From positions 214,391-278,390 of the forward strand of contig JBHJGP010000013.1 of the NCBI GenBank assembly GCA_050331695.1: a stretch of DNA of 64,000 nt, read 5' to 3'. The notes below the pieces were generated by a model. That model worked only from the letters and a program-made list of their open reading frames with translations, searched no databases and was not told where the DNA came from. Origin of the DNA: JBHJGP01 sp050331695. Lineage in GTDB: Bacteria > Pseudomonadota > Alphaproteobacteria > Geminicoccales > Geminicoccaceae. Positions 33,686 through 42,014 of the stretch are shown piece by piece (the first letter of the stretch is position 1; every line of letters begins with the position of its first letter). A program made the translations under genes and the position numbers.

Positions 33686-34694
33686 GCGATCTGGCACCCG
33701 TGGCTGGCTTCAGAGGGCAATCCGGTCCGGCGAACGCTGGGGTCTAATTGGCGTTCTGGTTTCGCTCGCCCTCTTCGCCTTGGGAGCGGTGGTCTTCGGC
33801 GCCGGGCCGTTGATCGCTCAAGCGGGCGCGGTCGGTCCCGCCGGCCTCGCGGTTTTGCTTCTGCTCTCGGTTATCAACTATGTCCTTCGGGCGCTGCGCT
33901 GGCAGTTGTTCAGCGTCAGACTGGCGATCCGGGTGGCGTTGCTGCGCAACGCGCTCTACTACGTCGCTGGCTTCGCCTTCGCCGTGACGCCCGCGAAGCT
34001 GGGTGAGATCGTCCGCTTGTGGTTTTTGCGCCGGGCTCACGGCTATCCTTATGAGAAGACGGTTGGCCTCCTGGTCGTGGATCGCCTGTCCGATGCGCTG
34101 GCCCTGGTTCTGTTGATGGTGATCGGACTGGTCGCGGTGAGCGGTCACGAAATCGCTGTCTTCGCGTTCGCGGCACTGGTTCTCGTGGCCACCTTTGCTC
34201 TGCTGCATCCGACGTGGCCCATGGCTTTGTTGAGCTGGACGTTCGCCCGCGTCGGCCGCCAAAAGCGGCTTTTCGCCCGCGCTCGATCGGCACTCCGCCA
34301 TTTGACCAAACTGGGCGACCCCCGGGTGTTCGCGCTCGCGCTTGTTCTGGCGGCGGGAGGCTGGTTCGCCGAAGGTCTGGCCCTTCATCTGCTGTTGGGA
34401 TTGCTGGGTGCACCGATCAGCCTGCTGGAGGCTTGTTTCGCCTTCGCCGCCGCCATGGTCTTCGGTGCGCTCGCGCTCATGCCCGGCGGCCTCGGCACCA
34501 CCGAGGTCGGTCTGGTCGGGCTTTTGGCCGCTTTAGGCGTCGCGCCCGAAACCGCGATCGTCGCCACGGCCGTCATTCGCATGACCACGCTTTGGTTCGC
34601 CGTGTTCCTCGGTTTCGGCGCGCTCGCGATCGCGCTGCGGCTAATCGGCGAACAGGGGCTTGGCGTTTCCGCTCTACGGCGATCGACCGGCTGA
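33675..34694 (+). CDS. Lysylphosphatidylglycerol-synthase-TM / UPF0104-type flippase-like membrane protein
   Basis: The 339-residue protein has about eight hydrophobic helices and the family motifs NYVLRALRWQLF, GFAFAVTPAKLGEIVRLWFL, VDRLSDALALVLL and LMPGGLGTTEVGLVGLL. Such proteins move lipids or lipid-linked sugars across membranes or form the membrane part of LPG synthases. The ATG at 33675 overlaps the UbiA-like gene by 11 bp. A role as exporter of the polyprenyl-linked pentose is plausible from context only. Confidence 0.8.
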   Translation: MSPERSGTRGWLQRAIRSGERWGLIGVLVSLALFALGAVVFGAGPLIAQAGAVGPAGLAVLLLLSVINYVLRALRWQLFSVRLAIRVALLRNALYYVAGFAFAVTPAKLGEIVRLWFLRRAHGYPYEKTVGLLVVDRLSDALALVLLMVIGLVAVSGHEIAVFAFAALVLVATFALLHPTWPMALLSWTFARVGRQKRLFARARSALRHLTKLGDPRVFALALVLAAGGWFAEGLALHLLLGLLGAPISLLEACFAFAAAMVFGALALMPGGLGTTEVGLVGLLAALGVAPETAIVATAVIRMTTLWFAVFLGFGALAIALRLIGEQGLGVSALRRSTG

Positions 34695-34696
34695 CC

Positions 34697-36049
34697 ATGA
34701 GCATCGATCCCTGCGAGACATGGCCCTGGCGAGCCACTACCGGCTGGGGACGAAGGCCTCGGGTGAGGGCCCGCGTCAGCCAGCCGAGGGACGCCAAGAC
34801 GCTGATCGCCCGTTGGCGGGAAACGGTCACCGGTGCCGGCAAGCTCGTCCAAGGGGCGACCCGATCCTATGGCGATTGCCACCTAAGCGGCTTCGGCAAG
34901 GTTGTCTCGACGGTCAACCTCGACGCCATACTCGCCATCGACCCGGTTAGTCAGATCGCCATCGTCGAAAGTGGTGTCACCTTCCGACAACTGCATGAAC
35001 ACAGCATGGCCCACGATCTGATGGCGCCGGTCTCGCCGGGCACTGCCTTCGTCACCATGGGCGGGGCGGTCGCCAATGATGTCCACGGCAAAAATCACGT
35101 GAAGGACGGCAGTTTCGGCAGGCATCTCGTTTGGCTGGATCTCCTTCTTCCGTCCGGCGAGGTGAGGCGGCTCAGCCCGAACCGGGATGGCCGTCTGTTC
35201 TGGGCGAGCGTCGGCGGCATCGGTTTGACCGGCGTCGTCCTCCGCCTGGCGCTGAAGCTGCAGCGCGTCTCCGGCCGCGCCGTGATTGTCAGACAAACAC
35301 GGGTCGCGGGTCTCGAGCAGATGTTGGCCCTGCTCCGGAGCGCGGACGATCCTTACGCAGTTGGCTGGGTCGACGCGTTAGCTGAGGGCGACGCCATCGG
35401 CCGCGGGCTCTTCGAAACGGCGCGGGAGGTGGACCAACCCTTTGACGATAGATCGTCACGCCCGGTGGCGGTCCCGTTCGACATGCCTGGCTGGCTGCTC
35501 TCCGGGCATTCCGTGAGAGCATTTAACCATCTCTACCGCAACCGGGTTCCGGCGGAAGGCTGCGAGCGCCTAACCAGCATCCGGCGCTTTCTCTACCCGC
35601 TCGACGCGCTCCACCAATGGAACCGGATTTACGGATCGAGAGGCTTTCGCCAGTTCCAATGCGTGATCCCCTGGTCGGACGCGTCGGCGGCCATCGCGCG
35701 GTTGCTGGCGGAGATCGCGCTCGCTGGTAACGCTTCCTTCCTCGCCGTGATCAAGGCCCTGGGTCAGGCCGGTTCCGGCTGGCTCAGTTTTCCAAAACCG
35801 GGCGTGACCCTTGCGCTGGACATTCCCTGGCGACAGACAACCGATTTGCTGTTTCGACGCCTGGAAGCGATCACGCTCGAACATGGCGGCCGCATCTATC
35901 TGGCGAAGGATGCCTGTCTTTCGGCGGAAGGTTTTCGCCGAATGTATCCGAATGCCCGCGCATTCGCCCGGCTTCTCGATGACATCGATCCCTACCGTAT
36001 GATCCGCTCAGAGATGGCGAGCCGGCTTCGTATTCGCGACCTCACCTAA
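34697..36049 (+). CDS. FAD-binding oxidase, DprE1-like (decaprenylphosphoryl-ribose 2'-oxidase family)
   Basis: The 450-residue vanillyl-alcohol-oxidase-type flavoprotein has the FAD motif VQGATRSYGDCHLSG, IVESGVTFRQLHE, MGGAVANDVHGKNHVKDGSFG and GIGLTGVVLRL, arranged as in DprE1. ATG 34697 follows the flippase stop by two bases; the longer open reading lies inside the flippase gene in another frame. In mycobacteria DprE1 with the reductase DprE2 epimerises ribose to arabinose on the lipid. No DprE2-like dehydrogenase is in this window. Confidence 0.82.
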   Translation: MSIDPCETWPWRATTGWGRRPRVRARVSQPRDAKTLIARWRETVTGAGKLVQGATRSYGDCHLSGFGKVVSTVNLDAILAIDPVSQIAIVESGVTFRQLHEHSMAHDLMAPVSPGTAFVTMGGAVANDVHGKNHVKDGSFGRHLVWLDLLLPSGEVRRLSPNRDGRLFWASVGGIGLTGVVLRLALKLQRVSGRAVIVRQTRVAGLEQMLALLRSADDPYAVGWVDALAEGDAIGRGLFETAREVDQPFDDRSSRPVAVPFDMPGWLLSGHSVRAFNHLYRNRVPAEGCERLTSIRRFLYPLDALHQWNRIYGSRGFRQFQCVIPWSDASAAIARLLAEIALAGNASFLAVIKALGQAGSGWLSFPKPGVTLALDIPWRQTTDLLFRRLEAITLEHGGRIYLAKDACLSAEGFRRMYPNARAFARLLDDIDPYRMIRSEMASRLRIRDLT

Positions 36050-36121
36050 TCGACACGCTTGCCATAACCTCGGTCTCGAAGGCATGCTGAATGCAGGGAA
36101 ACTGCTGGGAAAAGTCGGTTT

Positions 36122-36982
36122 ATGGACTCCTTGGCTAGCGTCCGAGCGACGTTCGCCGATCTGATTATGAACGATGCTCAGGTTGATGCGCCCCGGGTTC
36201 GAGATGCCTTCGCAAAGGTCCCGCGCGAGCGGTTCCTGGGCCCCGGTCCTTGGTTGCTCATGAGCCGGATCGGCTATGTCGAGCTGCCCGCCGATCAGCC
36301 GTCGTCATTGTATCAAAACCGCGGGGTTGCGCTCGATGCCGACGAGGGCATCAACAATGGCGAGCCGACACTGCACGCGATCTGTCTCGCCGGTGTCGCA
36401 CCACTCGCCGGCGAACGGGTCGTCCATGTTGGCGCGGGGACCGGCTACTACACGGCGATCCTGGCCGAATTGGTTGGTCCTGAAGGCGTCGTCGAAGCAT
36501 TCGAGATCAACCCGGAGCTCGCAAACAAAGCGGTTGTCTACCTCAAGCCATGGCCGCAGACCCACATGCACATTCGCTCGGCCCTCGACGAAACCTTGGC
36601 CGAGAGTGACGTCATCTATGCATCGGCAGGTCTCGATCATCCGCCGGAACGGTGGCTTCATGCCCTGAGCTTGGGCGGCAGGCTGGTGATGCCGCTGACG
36701 CCGACCGACAAGTGGGGGGCCATGCTCATGGTCACCCGCCGCAGTCAGGGTTTTGACGCCACGTTTCTCTGCCGCGCCGGGTTCATCGATTGTGTTGGTG
36801 GTAAAACGGCGGAGGGGGATCCGGCGCTCAAACGGGCCTTCGCCAGCTCCCGCTGGCGCGAGGTTCGCAGTCTTCATTTGGGTGAACCTGGGGAGGATGA
36901 GACCGTGTGGTATGCCGGCAAGGGATGGTGGCTATCGGTTAGGTCGCTCGCGGAACGATCAGACCAGGCAAACAGACCATGA
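36122..36982 (+). CDS. Protein-L-isoaspartate O-methyltransferase-like SAM-dependent methyltransferase
   Basis: The 286-residue protein has the PCMT layout: a helical start ending VPRERFLGPG, then NNGEPTLHAICLAGVAPLAGERVVHVGAGTGYYTAILAELVG (SAM motif I, near 95) and VEAFEIN (acidic loop). A longer-than-usual C-terminus ends WYAGKGWWLSV. Classic PCMT has a PYxD or NDG-like active-site loop; here SSLYQNRG and DEGINN occupy that area, so substrate and repair activity are uncertain. Its TGA overlaps the PPK2 start by four bases. Confidence 0.7.
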   Translation: MDSLASVRATFADLIMNDAQVDAPRVRDAFAKVPRERFLGPGPWLLMSRIGYVELPADQPSSLYQNRGVALDADEGINNGEPTLHAICLAGVAPLAGERVVHVGAGTGYYTAILAELVGPEGVVEAFEINPELANKAVVYLKPWPQTHMHIRSALDETLAESDVIYASAGLDHPPERWLHALSLGGRLVMPLTPTDKWGAMLMVTRRSQGFDATFLCRAGFIDCVGGKTAEGDPALKRAFASSRWREVRSLHLGEPGEDETVWYAGKGWWLSVRSLAERSDQANRP

Positions 36983-37788
36983 CCGTGACACGCATCGATC
37001 GTCCGGGGGAGGACCTGTCGCTGCCGGCCTTGGACGTCAGTGACGAGGTGTCGAAGAAAAATGGTCTCGTCAAGCTGGCGGCGCTCCAGGAGCAGCTACG
37101 AACCATTCAGATCGCCTACCGCCAGCACGATCTGCGGGCGATCATCGTCTTCGAGGGTTGGGACGCGGCGGGCAAGGGCGGCACCATCCGCCGCATGACC
37201 TCGGTTCTCGATCCGCGCCACTGCAAGGTTTGGCCGATCGGCGCGCCGTCGCCTCAAGACCAGGGCAAGCACTACCTTTATCGCTTCTGGCAAAAGCTGC
37301 CTGAGCCCGGCAGCCTGGCGATCTTCGATCGGTCTTGGTACGGCCGCGTTCTGGTTGAACGGATCGAGCAATTCGCCGATGGTCCCGAGGTCGAACGAGC
37401 CTTCGGCGAAATCATCGAGTTCGAGAATCTGTTGGTCGACGACGGGGTCCGGCTGGTCAAGGTGTTCCTGCATATCGACAAAGATGAGCAGGCCCGACGT
37501 TTCGAACGGCGGCTTAAGGATCCGCTCAAGCGCTGGAAACTGACCTGGGAGGACATTCGCAATCGCGAACGCTGGGCCGAGTACGAACACGCGACCGAAA
37601 ACATGTTGCGCCGAACCGCCACCTCGAAGGCGCCTTGGCACGTGGTCGCCTCCAATGACAAGGCTTATACTCGAATCGCGGCGATCGATGCGATCTGCGA
37701 ACACCTCGCGGACGGTGTCGATCTGGACCTTCCCGCGCCCGACAAGAAACTCGCCAAGGCGATGTGGGACTGTCTGGCGGCCGGCTGA
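36979..37788 (+). CDS. ppk2: Polyphosphate kinase 2 (PPK2 class I type)
   Basis: The 269-residue protein has Walker A EGWDAAGKGGTIRR near residue 61, Walker B IFDRSWYGRVLVERIE near 115 and the lid-like RFERRLKDPLKRWKLTWEDIRNRERW. PPK2 uses polyphosphate to phosphorylate nucleotides (ADP or AMP), linking polyphosphate stores to nucleotide pools. An ATGA overlap couples it to the methyltransferase gene. Phosphate metabolism is also represented by pstSCAB 18 kb upstream, though nothing shows shared control; no Pho box was seen here. Confidence 0.9.
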   Translation: MTVTRIDRPGEDLSLPALDVSDEVSKKNGLVKLAALQEQLRTIQIAYRQHDLRAIIVFEGWDAAGKGGTIRRMTSVLDPRHCKVWPIGAPSPQDQGKHYLYRFWQKLPEPGSLAIFDRSWYGRVLVERIEQFADGPEVERAFGEIIEFENLLVDDGVRLVKVFLHIDKDEQARRFERRLKDPLKRWKLTWEDIRNRERWAEYEHATENMLRRTATSKAPWHVVASNDKAYTRIAAIDAICEHLADGVDLDLPAPDKKLAKAMWDCLAAG

Positions 37789-38043
37789 AGCCGCATGACA
37801 AGTGGCGGAACCAGAAAACGATCCACGGAGTAGAGGTTGGCCGAGTGTTGGCTTGGCCCTCGCGCGCCGTTATCCAAGCGTTTCGGCAGGAAGATCAGGC
37901 CTCGATCGTGCGCTTATGCAATGCAATTCCACGAATGCTGTGTTTTCGGCTTTAATTTGCGCTAAATGTCACGGGGAGCGGGTGCCGGCGCGGGAAAAGG
38001 CGTCGGAAAACCCAAAGACCACGGGACAAGGCAGGGAGCTCTC

Positions 38044-39045
38044 ATGTCCATGATCAAAAAAGCGTCGGTATTCACCGCCGCCCTGATGACCGCAACCGCC
38101 ATCGCCGGTGCCGCCATCGCCGAAGAAATCGTGATCAAGTTCAGCCACGTTTCCGCTGCCGCGGGTCATCCGAAAGGAGAGGCGGCAACCCTATTCGCCG
38201 AGCGTGTCAATGAGCAGATGGCTGGCAAGGTCAAGGTCGAGGTCTTCCCCAACTCGCAATTGTTCAACGATGACAAGGTGATGGAAGCCATGCTGCTCGG
38301 CGACGTGCAAATGGCCGCGCCGTCCTTGGCCAAGTTCGAGAAGTTCACGACCAAGTACCGGATCTTCGATCTGCCGTTCCTGTTTGAGGACATCGACGCG
38401 GTCGACGCCTTCCAAGCCAGCGAACACGGTCAGGCACTCCTGTCGGCCATGGAAGACAAAGGTATCCGCGGTCTGGGCTATTGGCACAACGGCATGAAAC
38501 AGATGTCGGCCAACAAGCCGTTGCTGCATCCGGATGATGCCGCCGGTCTCAAGTTCCGGATCCAGATTTCGGATGTGCTTGAGGCTCAGTTCCGGGCCCT
38601 GGATTCCAACCCGCAGAAGATGGCCTTCAGTGAGGTTTACGGCGCCCTACAGCAGGGTGTCATCGATGGCCAGGAAAACACCTGGTCCAACATCTACACC
38701 CAGAAGTTCTACGAGGTGCAGGACGGTGTAACCCAGACCGACCATGGCATCATCGACTACCTTGTCGTGACAAGCGCCAGCTTCTGGGACGGTCTGCCGG
38801 AAGACATCCGCACCGAGCTGACCCAGATCCTCGATGAGGTGAGCCAGGAGCGGAACGCCATCGCCACTCAGATCAACGAGGAAAACAAGCAGAAGATCAT
38901 CGAGGCCGGCACCGAGATCCGCCAGTTGACGTCAGAGCAGCGTCAGGCCTGGGTCGATGCGATGAAGCCCGTTTGGGCCGAGTTCGAGGATGATATCGGC
39001 GCCGAGTTGATTGAAGCCGCCCAGACCTTCAACACCGGGTCCTAA
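38044..39045 (+). CDS. dctP: TRAP transporter solute-binding protein (DctP family)
   Basis: The 333-residue protein has a Sec signal peptide ending AGAAIAEEI, then IKFSHVSAAAGHPKGEAA, EVFPNSQLFNDDKVMEAMLLGDVQMA, the carboxylate-binding region GLKFRIQISDVLEAQF and VYGALQQGVIDGQENTW. The conserved Arg in KFRIQ (the family's usual carboxylate anchor) is present, so an organic acid is likely. ATG 38044 is chosen over an upstream GTG-type reading because the signal peptide then starts correctly. The 255-bp region before it has no gene and probably holds the promoter. Confidence 0.92.
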   Translation: MSMIKKASVFTAALMTATAIAGAAIAEEIVIKFSHVSAAAGHPKGEAATLFAERVNEQMAGKVKVEVFPNSQLFNDDKVMEAMLLGDVQMAAPSLAKFEKFTTKYRIFDLPFLFEDIDAVDAFQASEHGQALLSAMEDKGIRGLGYWHNGMKQMSANKPLLHPDDAAGLKFRIQISDVLEAQFRALDSNPQKMAFSEVYGALQQGVIDGQENTWSNIYTQKFYEVQDGVTQTDHGIIDYLVVTSASFWDGLPEDIRTELTQILDEVSQERNAIATQINEENKQKIIEAGTEIRQLTSEQRQAWVDAMKPVWAEFEDDIGAELIEAAQTFNTGS

Positions 39046-39074
39046 GCGTCCCGGCGACGAGCCACTTTGATAAG

Positions 39075-39100
39075 GGGGGCGGTCTTTCGGGCCCGCCCCC
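39075..39100 (+). terminator. Intercistronic hairpin between dctP and dctQ
   Basis: GGGGGCGG (39075-39082) pairs perfectly with CCGCCCCC (39093-39100) around a ten-base loop, followed by AATTTCT. It probably reduces read-through so that the binding protein is made in excess over the membrane subunits, or protects the dctP message. Confidence 0.6.
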
Positions 39101-39139
39101 AATTTCTAGAAAAGAAACGAGCGTGGGGGAGGCGGTCCG

Positions 39140-39706
39140 TTGAGCGACAACAAAGGACTGGCCGGTTGGGTCGAAACGGCCGAACAGATCATCATCGCCT
39201 CGCTGTTCGCGGCGATGACCCTGCTCACATTTACCCAGGTCGTGCACCGCTATCTGTATAATTCCGGTTTTGTCTGGGCCCTGGAGGCTACCACTTACCT
39301 GTTCGCTTGGCTGGTTCTGTTCGGGGCCGCCTACGGCATCAAACACGGCGTGCATCTTGGCGTCGACGCGTTCGTTCACCTCTTCAACAGCAAGATCCAG
39401 CGGTTTTTGGGGCTGGCCGCGGTAGCGGCGGGGCTGACCTACACCGTGATCATGTTCATCGGCTCCTGGAACTATGAGGTGCAGATGTACACGATCGGGA
39501 TCGAGGCCGAGGACATCCCGGTTGAGCGATGGATCCTGCGCCTGATTCTGCCGATCGGTATCGCGCTTCTGGCGCTGCGCCTGGCACAACAGGGCTGGAT
39601 GATCTGGAAGGGCGAGACCACAGGTCTTATCCGCGCCGACGAGGCCAGTGAGGCCATCCGTCAATTCGAAAAAGAGAACTTGACCACGCCGGAGCAACGG
39701 CAGTGA
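39140..39706 (+). CDS. dctQ: TRAP transporter small permease (DctQ family)
   Basis: The 188-residue protein has four hydrophobic helices and the family core VVHRYLYNSGFVWALEATTYLFAWLVLFGAAYGIKHGVHLGVD. The start is TTG 39140, with GGGGGAGGCGG upstream and no better in-frame ATG. Its end overlaps dctM by four bases. With DctM it forms the sodium-driven TRAP permease. Confidence 0.9.
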   Translation: MSDNKGLAGWVETAEQIIIASLFAAMTLLTFTQVVHRYLYNSGFVWALEATTYLFAWLVLFGAAYGIKHGVHLGVDAFVHLFNSKIQRFLGLAAVAAGLTYTVIMFIGSWNYEVQMYTIGIEAEDIPVERWILRLILPIGIALLALRLAQQGWMIWKGETTGLIRADEASEAIRQFEKENLTTPEQRQ

Positions 39707-41241
39707 CAATCGCTTTTCTTTTCATCGTCCTTTTCGCCCTGCTCCTGATCGGCACGCCGATCGCGCTCTCCCTCGGGCTCGCCAGCGTTTCGACCATCTT
39801 GTTCTTCTCCAACGACAGTCTCGCTTCGATCTCCTTGAAGCTTTTCGAGACGATGGAGCACTACACGCTTCTCGCCATTCCCTTCTTCATCCTCAGCTCC
39901 GCGTTTCTGACCACAGGTGGTGTCGCCCGCCGCCTGATCCGTTTCGCCATCGCCACTGTCGGTCACCTAAGAGGCGGCCTTGCGATGGCCGGCGTCCTGT
40001 CCTGCATGTTTTTCGCGGCCGTCTCCGGCAGTTCGCCCGCAACCGTCGTCGCCATCGGCTCGATCGTCATCGCCGGCATGGTTCAAGCCGGTTACAGCAA
40101 GGAGTTCGCGGCCGGCGTCATCTGTAACTCCGGGACGCTCGGCATTCTGATCCCGCCTTCGATCGTGATGGTGGTCTACGCTGCTGCCACCGACACCTCG
40201 GTCGGCCGGCTGTTCCTGGCCGGTGTGATCCCGGGCATGGTCGCCGGTCTGATGTTGATGATCGGTATCTACTTCCGCGCCCGTTATCTCGATCTGCCGC
40301 GACAGCCGAAGGCGACCTGGGCCGAATGGGGCCGGGCCGGTGAAGATGCGGTTTGGGGGCTGCTGCTCGTGGTCATCATCATGGGCGGCATCTACGGCGG
40401 TGTCTTCACGCCGCCCGAAGCGGCGGCGGCGGCAGCCGTCTACGCCTTCTTCATCTCCCTGTTCGTCTATCGAGATATGGGACCGCTCAAAACCGACGAT
40501 GCCGACCACGACCCCGCTCCCCACGGCGTGGCGCTGATATCCCTGTTCGCGATCCTGACGGCGGCTGGCGGTCTCTGGGCCGGAACCCTGTCGGTCGCGA
40601 CCATCGCGACGCTGCTCCTGATCACCGGCGCGGTGATCGCACTATTCGTCTATACCGGCGGCCGGGTCGGCACCATGGTCGGCTCGATCAGCCAGACCCT
40701 GGTCTACTTGCCGGCGGCAGCCTTCCACAGCGACACGCGCAAGGTGTTGGTGGAGGCCGGCAAGACCGTCATCATGCTCTTGTTCATCATCGCCAACGCG
40801 ATCTTGTTCGCGCACGTGCTGACGACGGAACGGATCCCGCAAAACATCGCCGGCTCCATTCTGGAAGCGGGTTTTTCGCCTTGGGCCTTCCTAATCGTGG
40901 TCAATCTGATCTTGCTGGTCGCCGGCAACTTCATGGATCCACCACCGGTCCTCTTGATCACCGCACCGATCTTCTTTCCGATTGCCATGCAGCTAGGGAT
41001 CGACCCCATTCATCTGGGCATCATCATGGTGGTCAACATGGAGATCGGCCTGGTGACCCCGCCGGTCGGGCTCAACCTCTTCGTCACGTCGGGCATAACC
41101 GGCATGTCGATCCTCGAGGTGGTCAAAGCGGCCCTGCCTTGGCTCGGCATTCTGTTTTTGTTTTTGATCCTGGTGACCTACGTGCCGGCGCTTTCGACGT
41201 TTTTGCCGAACCTGGTCTATGGCGGCCCGGCCGTCCGCTGA
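39703..41241 (+). CDS. dctM: TRAP transporter large permease (DctM family) with central insertion
   Basis: At 512 residues it is about 80 longer than most DctM proteins (near 430). N-terminal half motifs include LLIGTPIALSLGLAS, FFAAVSGSSPATVVAIGS and NSGTLGILIPPSIVMVVYAA. The conserved C-terminal half has NFMDPPPVLLITAPIFFPIA and NMEIGLVTPPVGLNLFV. The extra sequence, roughly residues 255-345, contains additional hydrophobic helices and a polar stretch starting DADHDPAPHG. The substrate is probably an organic acid, taken up with sodium ions. Confidence 0.92.
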   Translation: MTIAFLFIVLFALLLIGTPIALSLGLASVSTILFFSNDSLASISLKLFETMEHYTLLAIPFFILSSAFLTTGGVARRLIRFAIATVGHLRGGLAMAGVLSCMFFAAVSGSSPATVVAIGSIVIAGMVQAGYSKEFAAGVICNSGTLGILIPPSIVMVVYAAATDTSVGRLFLAGVIPGMVAGLMLMIGIYFRARYLDLPRQPKATWAEWGRAGEDAVWGLLLVVIIMGGIYGGVFTPPEAAAAAAVYAFFISLFVYRDMGPLKTDDADHDPAPHGVALISLFAILTAAGGLWAGTLSVATIATLLLITGAVIALFVYTGGRVGTMVGSISQTLVYLPAAAFHSDTRKVLVEAGKTVIMLLFIIANAILFAHVLTTERIPQNIAGSILEAGFSPWAFLIVVNLILLVAGNFMDPPPVLLITAPIFFPIAMQLGIDPIHLGIIMVVNMEIGLVTPPVGLNLFVTSGITGMSILEVVKAALPWLGILFLFLILVTYVPALSTFLPNLVYGGPAVR

Positions 41242-41277
41242 GCCAGGCTTCGCCTGATTGATTGAAGGATTGAGTCC

Positions 41278-41907
41278 ATGTTCGATCTCGCGACGCTCCT
41301 GGTCTATTGCGGCGTTGTTGGTCTGTTGTTCCTGGTGCCGGGGCCGGCTGTACTTCTCACCTTGGCGAGGAGCGTCAGCGGCGGGGCGAAGGTGGGTGTC
41401 GCCACTGGTGCCGGCATCGCTGTCGGCGACGCGCTCCACACGTTGGCTGCAATCATCGGTCTTTCTGCGATCTTGATGACCTCGGCGCTCGCCTATGAGA
41501 TCGTCCGCTATCTCGGCGCCGGTTATCTGATCTATTTGGGCGTCGTCGCCATCAGGGATCGCGCACGAAACGTCGACGTGCCGGAGGTCGCTTCGACCGG
41601 GGCCGTGCGAGCGTTCCGTCAAGCGATCCTGATCGAGATCCTCAATCCGAAGACGGCTCTGTTCTTCCTAGCGTTTTTGCCCCAATTCACCGATCCGGCC
41701 CAAGGAGCCCTTTGGCTGCAACTCCTGGTTTTGGGTGCGATCTTCGTCGGTATGAGCGTGGCCTACACCTCGATCATTGCTTTTTCGGCGGGAGCGGCAT
41801 CAACCTGGCTCAGGACTAACCGGACGATCGCCAAATGGCAGGGAAAACTGGTTGGCAGCGTGTATATCGCCCTCGGTCTGCAACTGGCCTTCCAGGATCG
41901 GCGGTAG
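41278..41907 (+). CDS. LysE/RhtB-family amino-acid exporter
   Basis: The 209-residue protein has about six hydrophobic segments, with the family start LVPGPAVLLTLARSVSGGAKVGVATGAGIAVGDALHTL and the later GAGYLIYLGVVAIRDRA and LIEILNPKTALFFLAFLPQF. Members export amino acids such as homoserine, threonine or lysine across the inner membrane. It sits 36 bp after dctM, with a small CAGGC-GCCTG hairpin between, so it may be transcribed with the TRAP genes. Confidence 0.88.
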   Translation: MFDLATLLVYCGVVGLLFLVPGPAVLLTLARSVSGGAKVGVATGAGIAVGDALHTLAAIIGLSAILMTSALAYEIVRYLGAGYLIYLGVVAIRDRARNVDVPEVASTGAVRAFRQAILIEILNPKTALFFLAFLPQFTDPAQGALWLQLLVLGAIFVGMSVAYTSIIAFSAGAASTWLRTNRTIAKWQGKLVGSVYIALGLQLAFQDRR

Positions 41908-41919
41908 TCGAAACGATTG

Positions 41920-41979
41920 AGGCCCCAGCGGGCAGGGAACGGCCGCTTGGGGCCTGCATTTAGACCGAGAGGTCTCGGT
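41920..41979 (+). terminator. Tandem hairpins after the lysE-like gene
   Basis: GGCCCCAGCGG (41921-41931) pairs with CCGCTTGGGGCC (41943-41954) with one bulge. A second stem ACCGAGA/TCTCGGT (41964-41970/41973-41979) follows. There is no clear U tract, but two stable stems in a gap between genes make a transcription end or processing site likely. Confidence 0.5.
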
Positions 41980-42014
41980 GCTTATCGCACCATCAGCCGT
42001 CATGGAGATCGGTT

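Noticed and set aside
36122..37788. Phosphate regulon membership of ppk2
   Set aside because: No Pho box was seen upstream of 36122 or 36979.
37789..38043. Possible riboswitch in the dctP leader
   Set aside because: GC-rich repeats such as CGGGTGCCGGCGCGGG are present but match no riboswitch core I can recognise.
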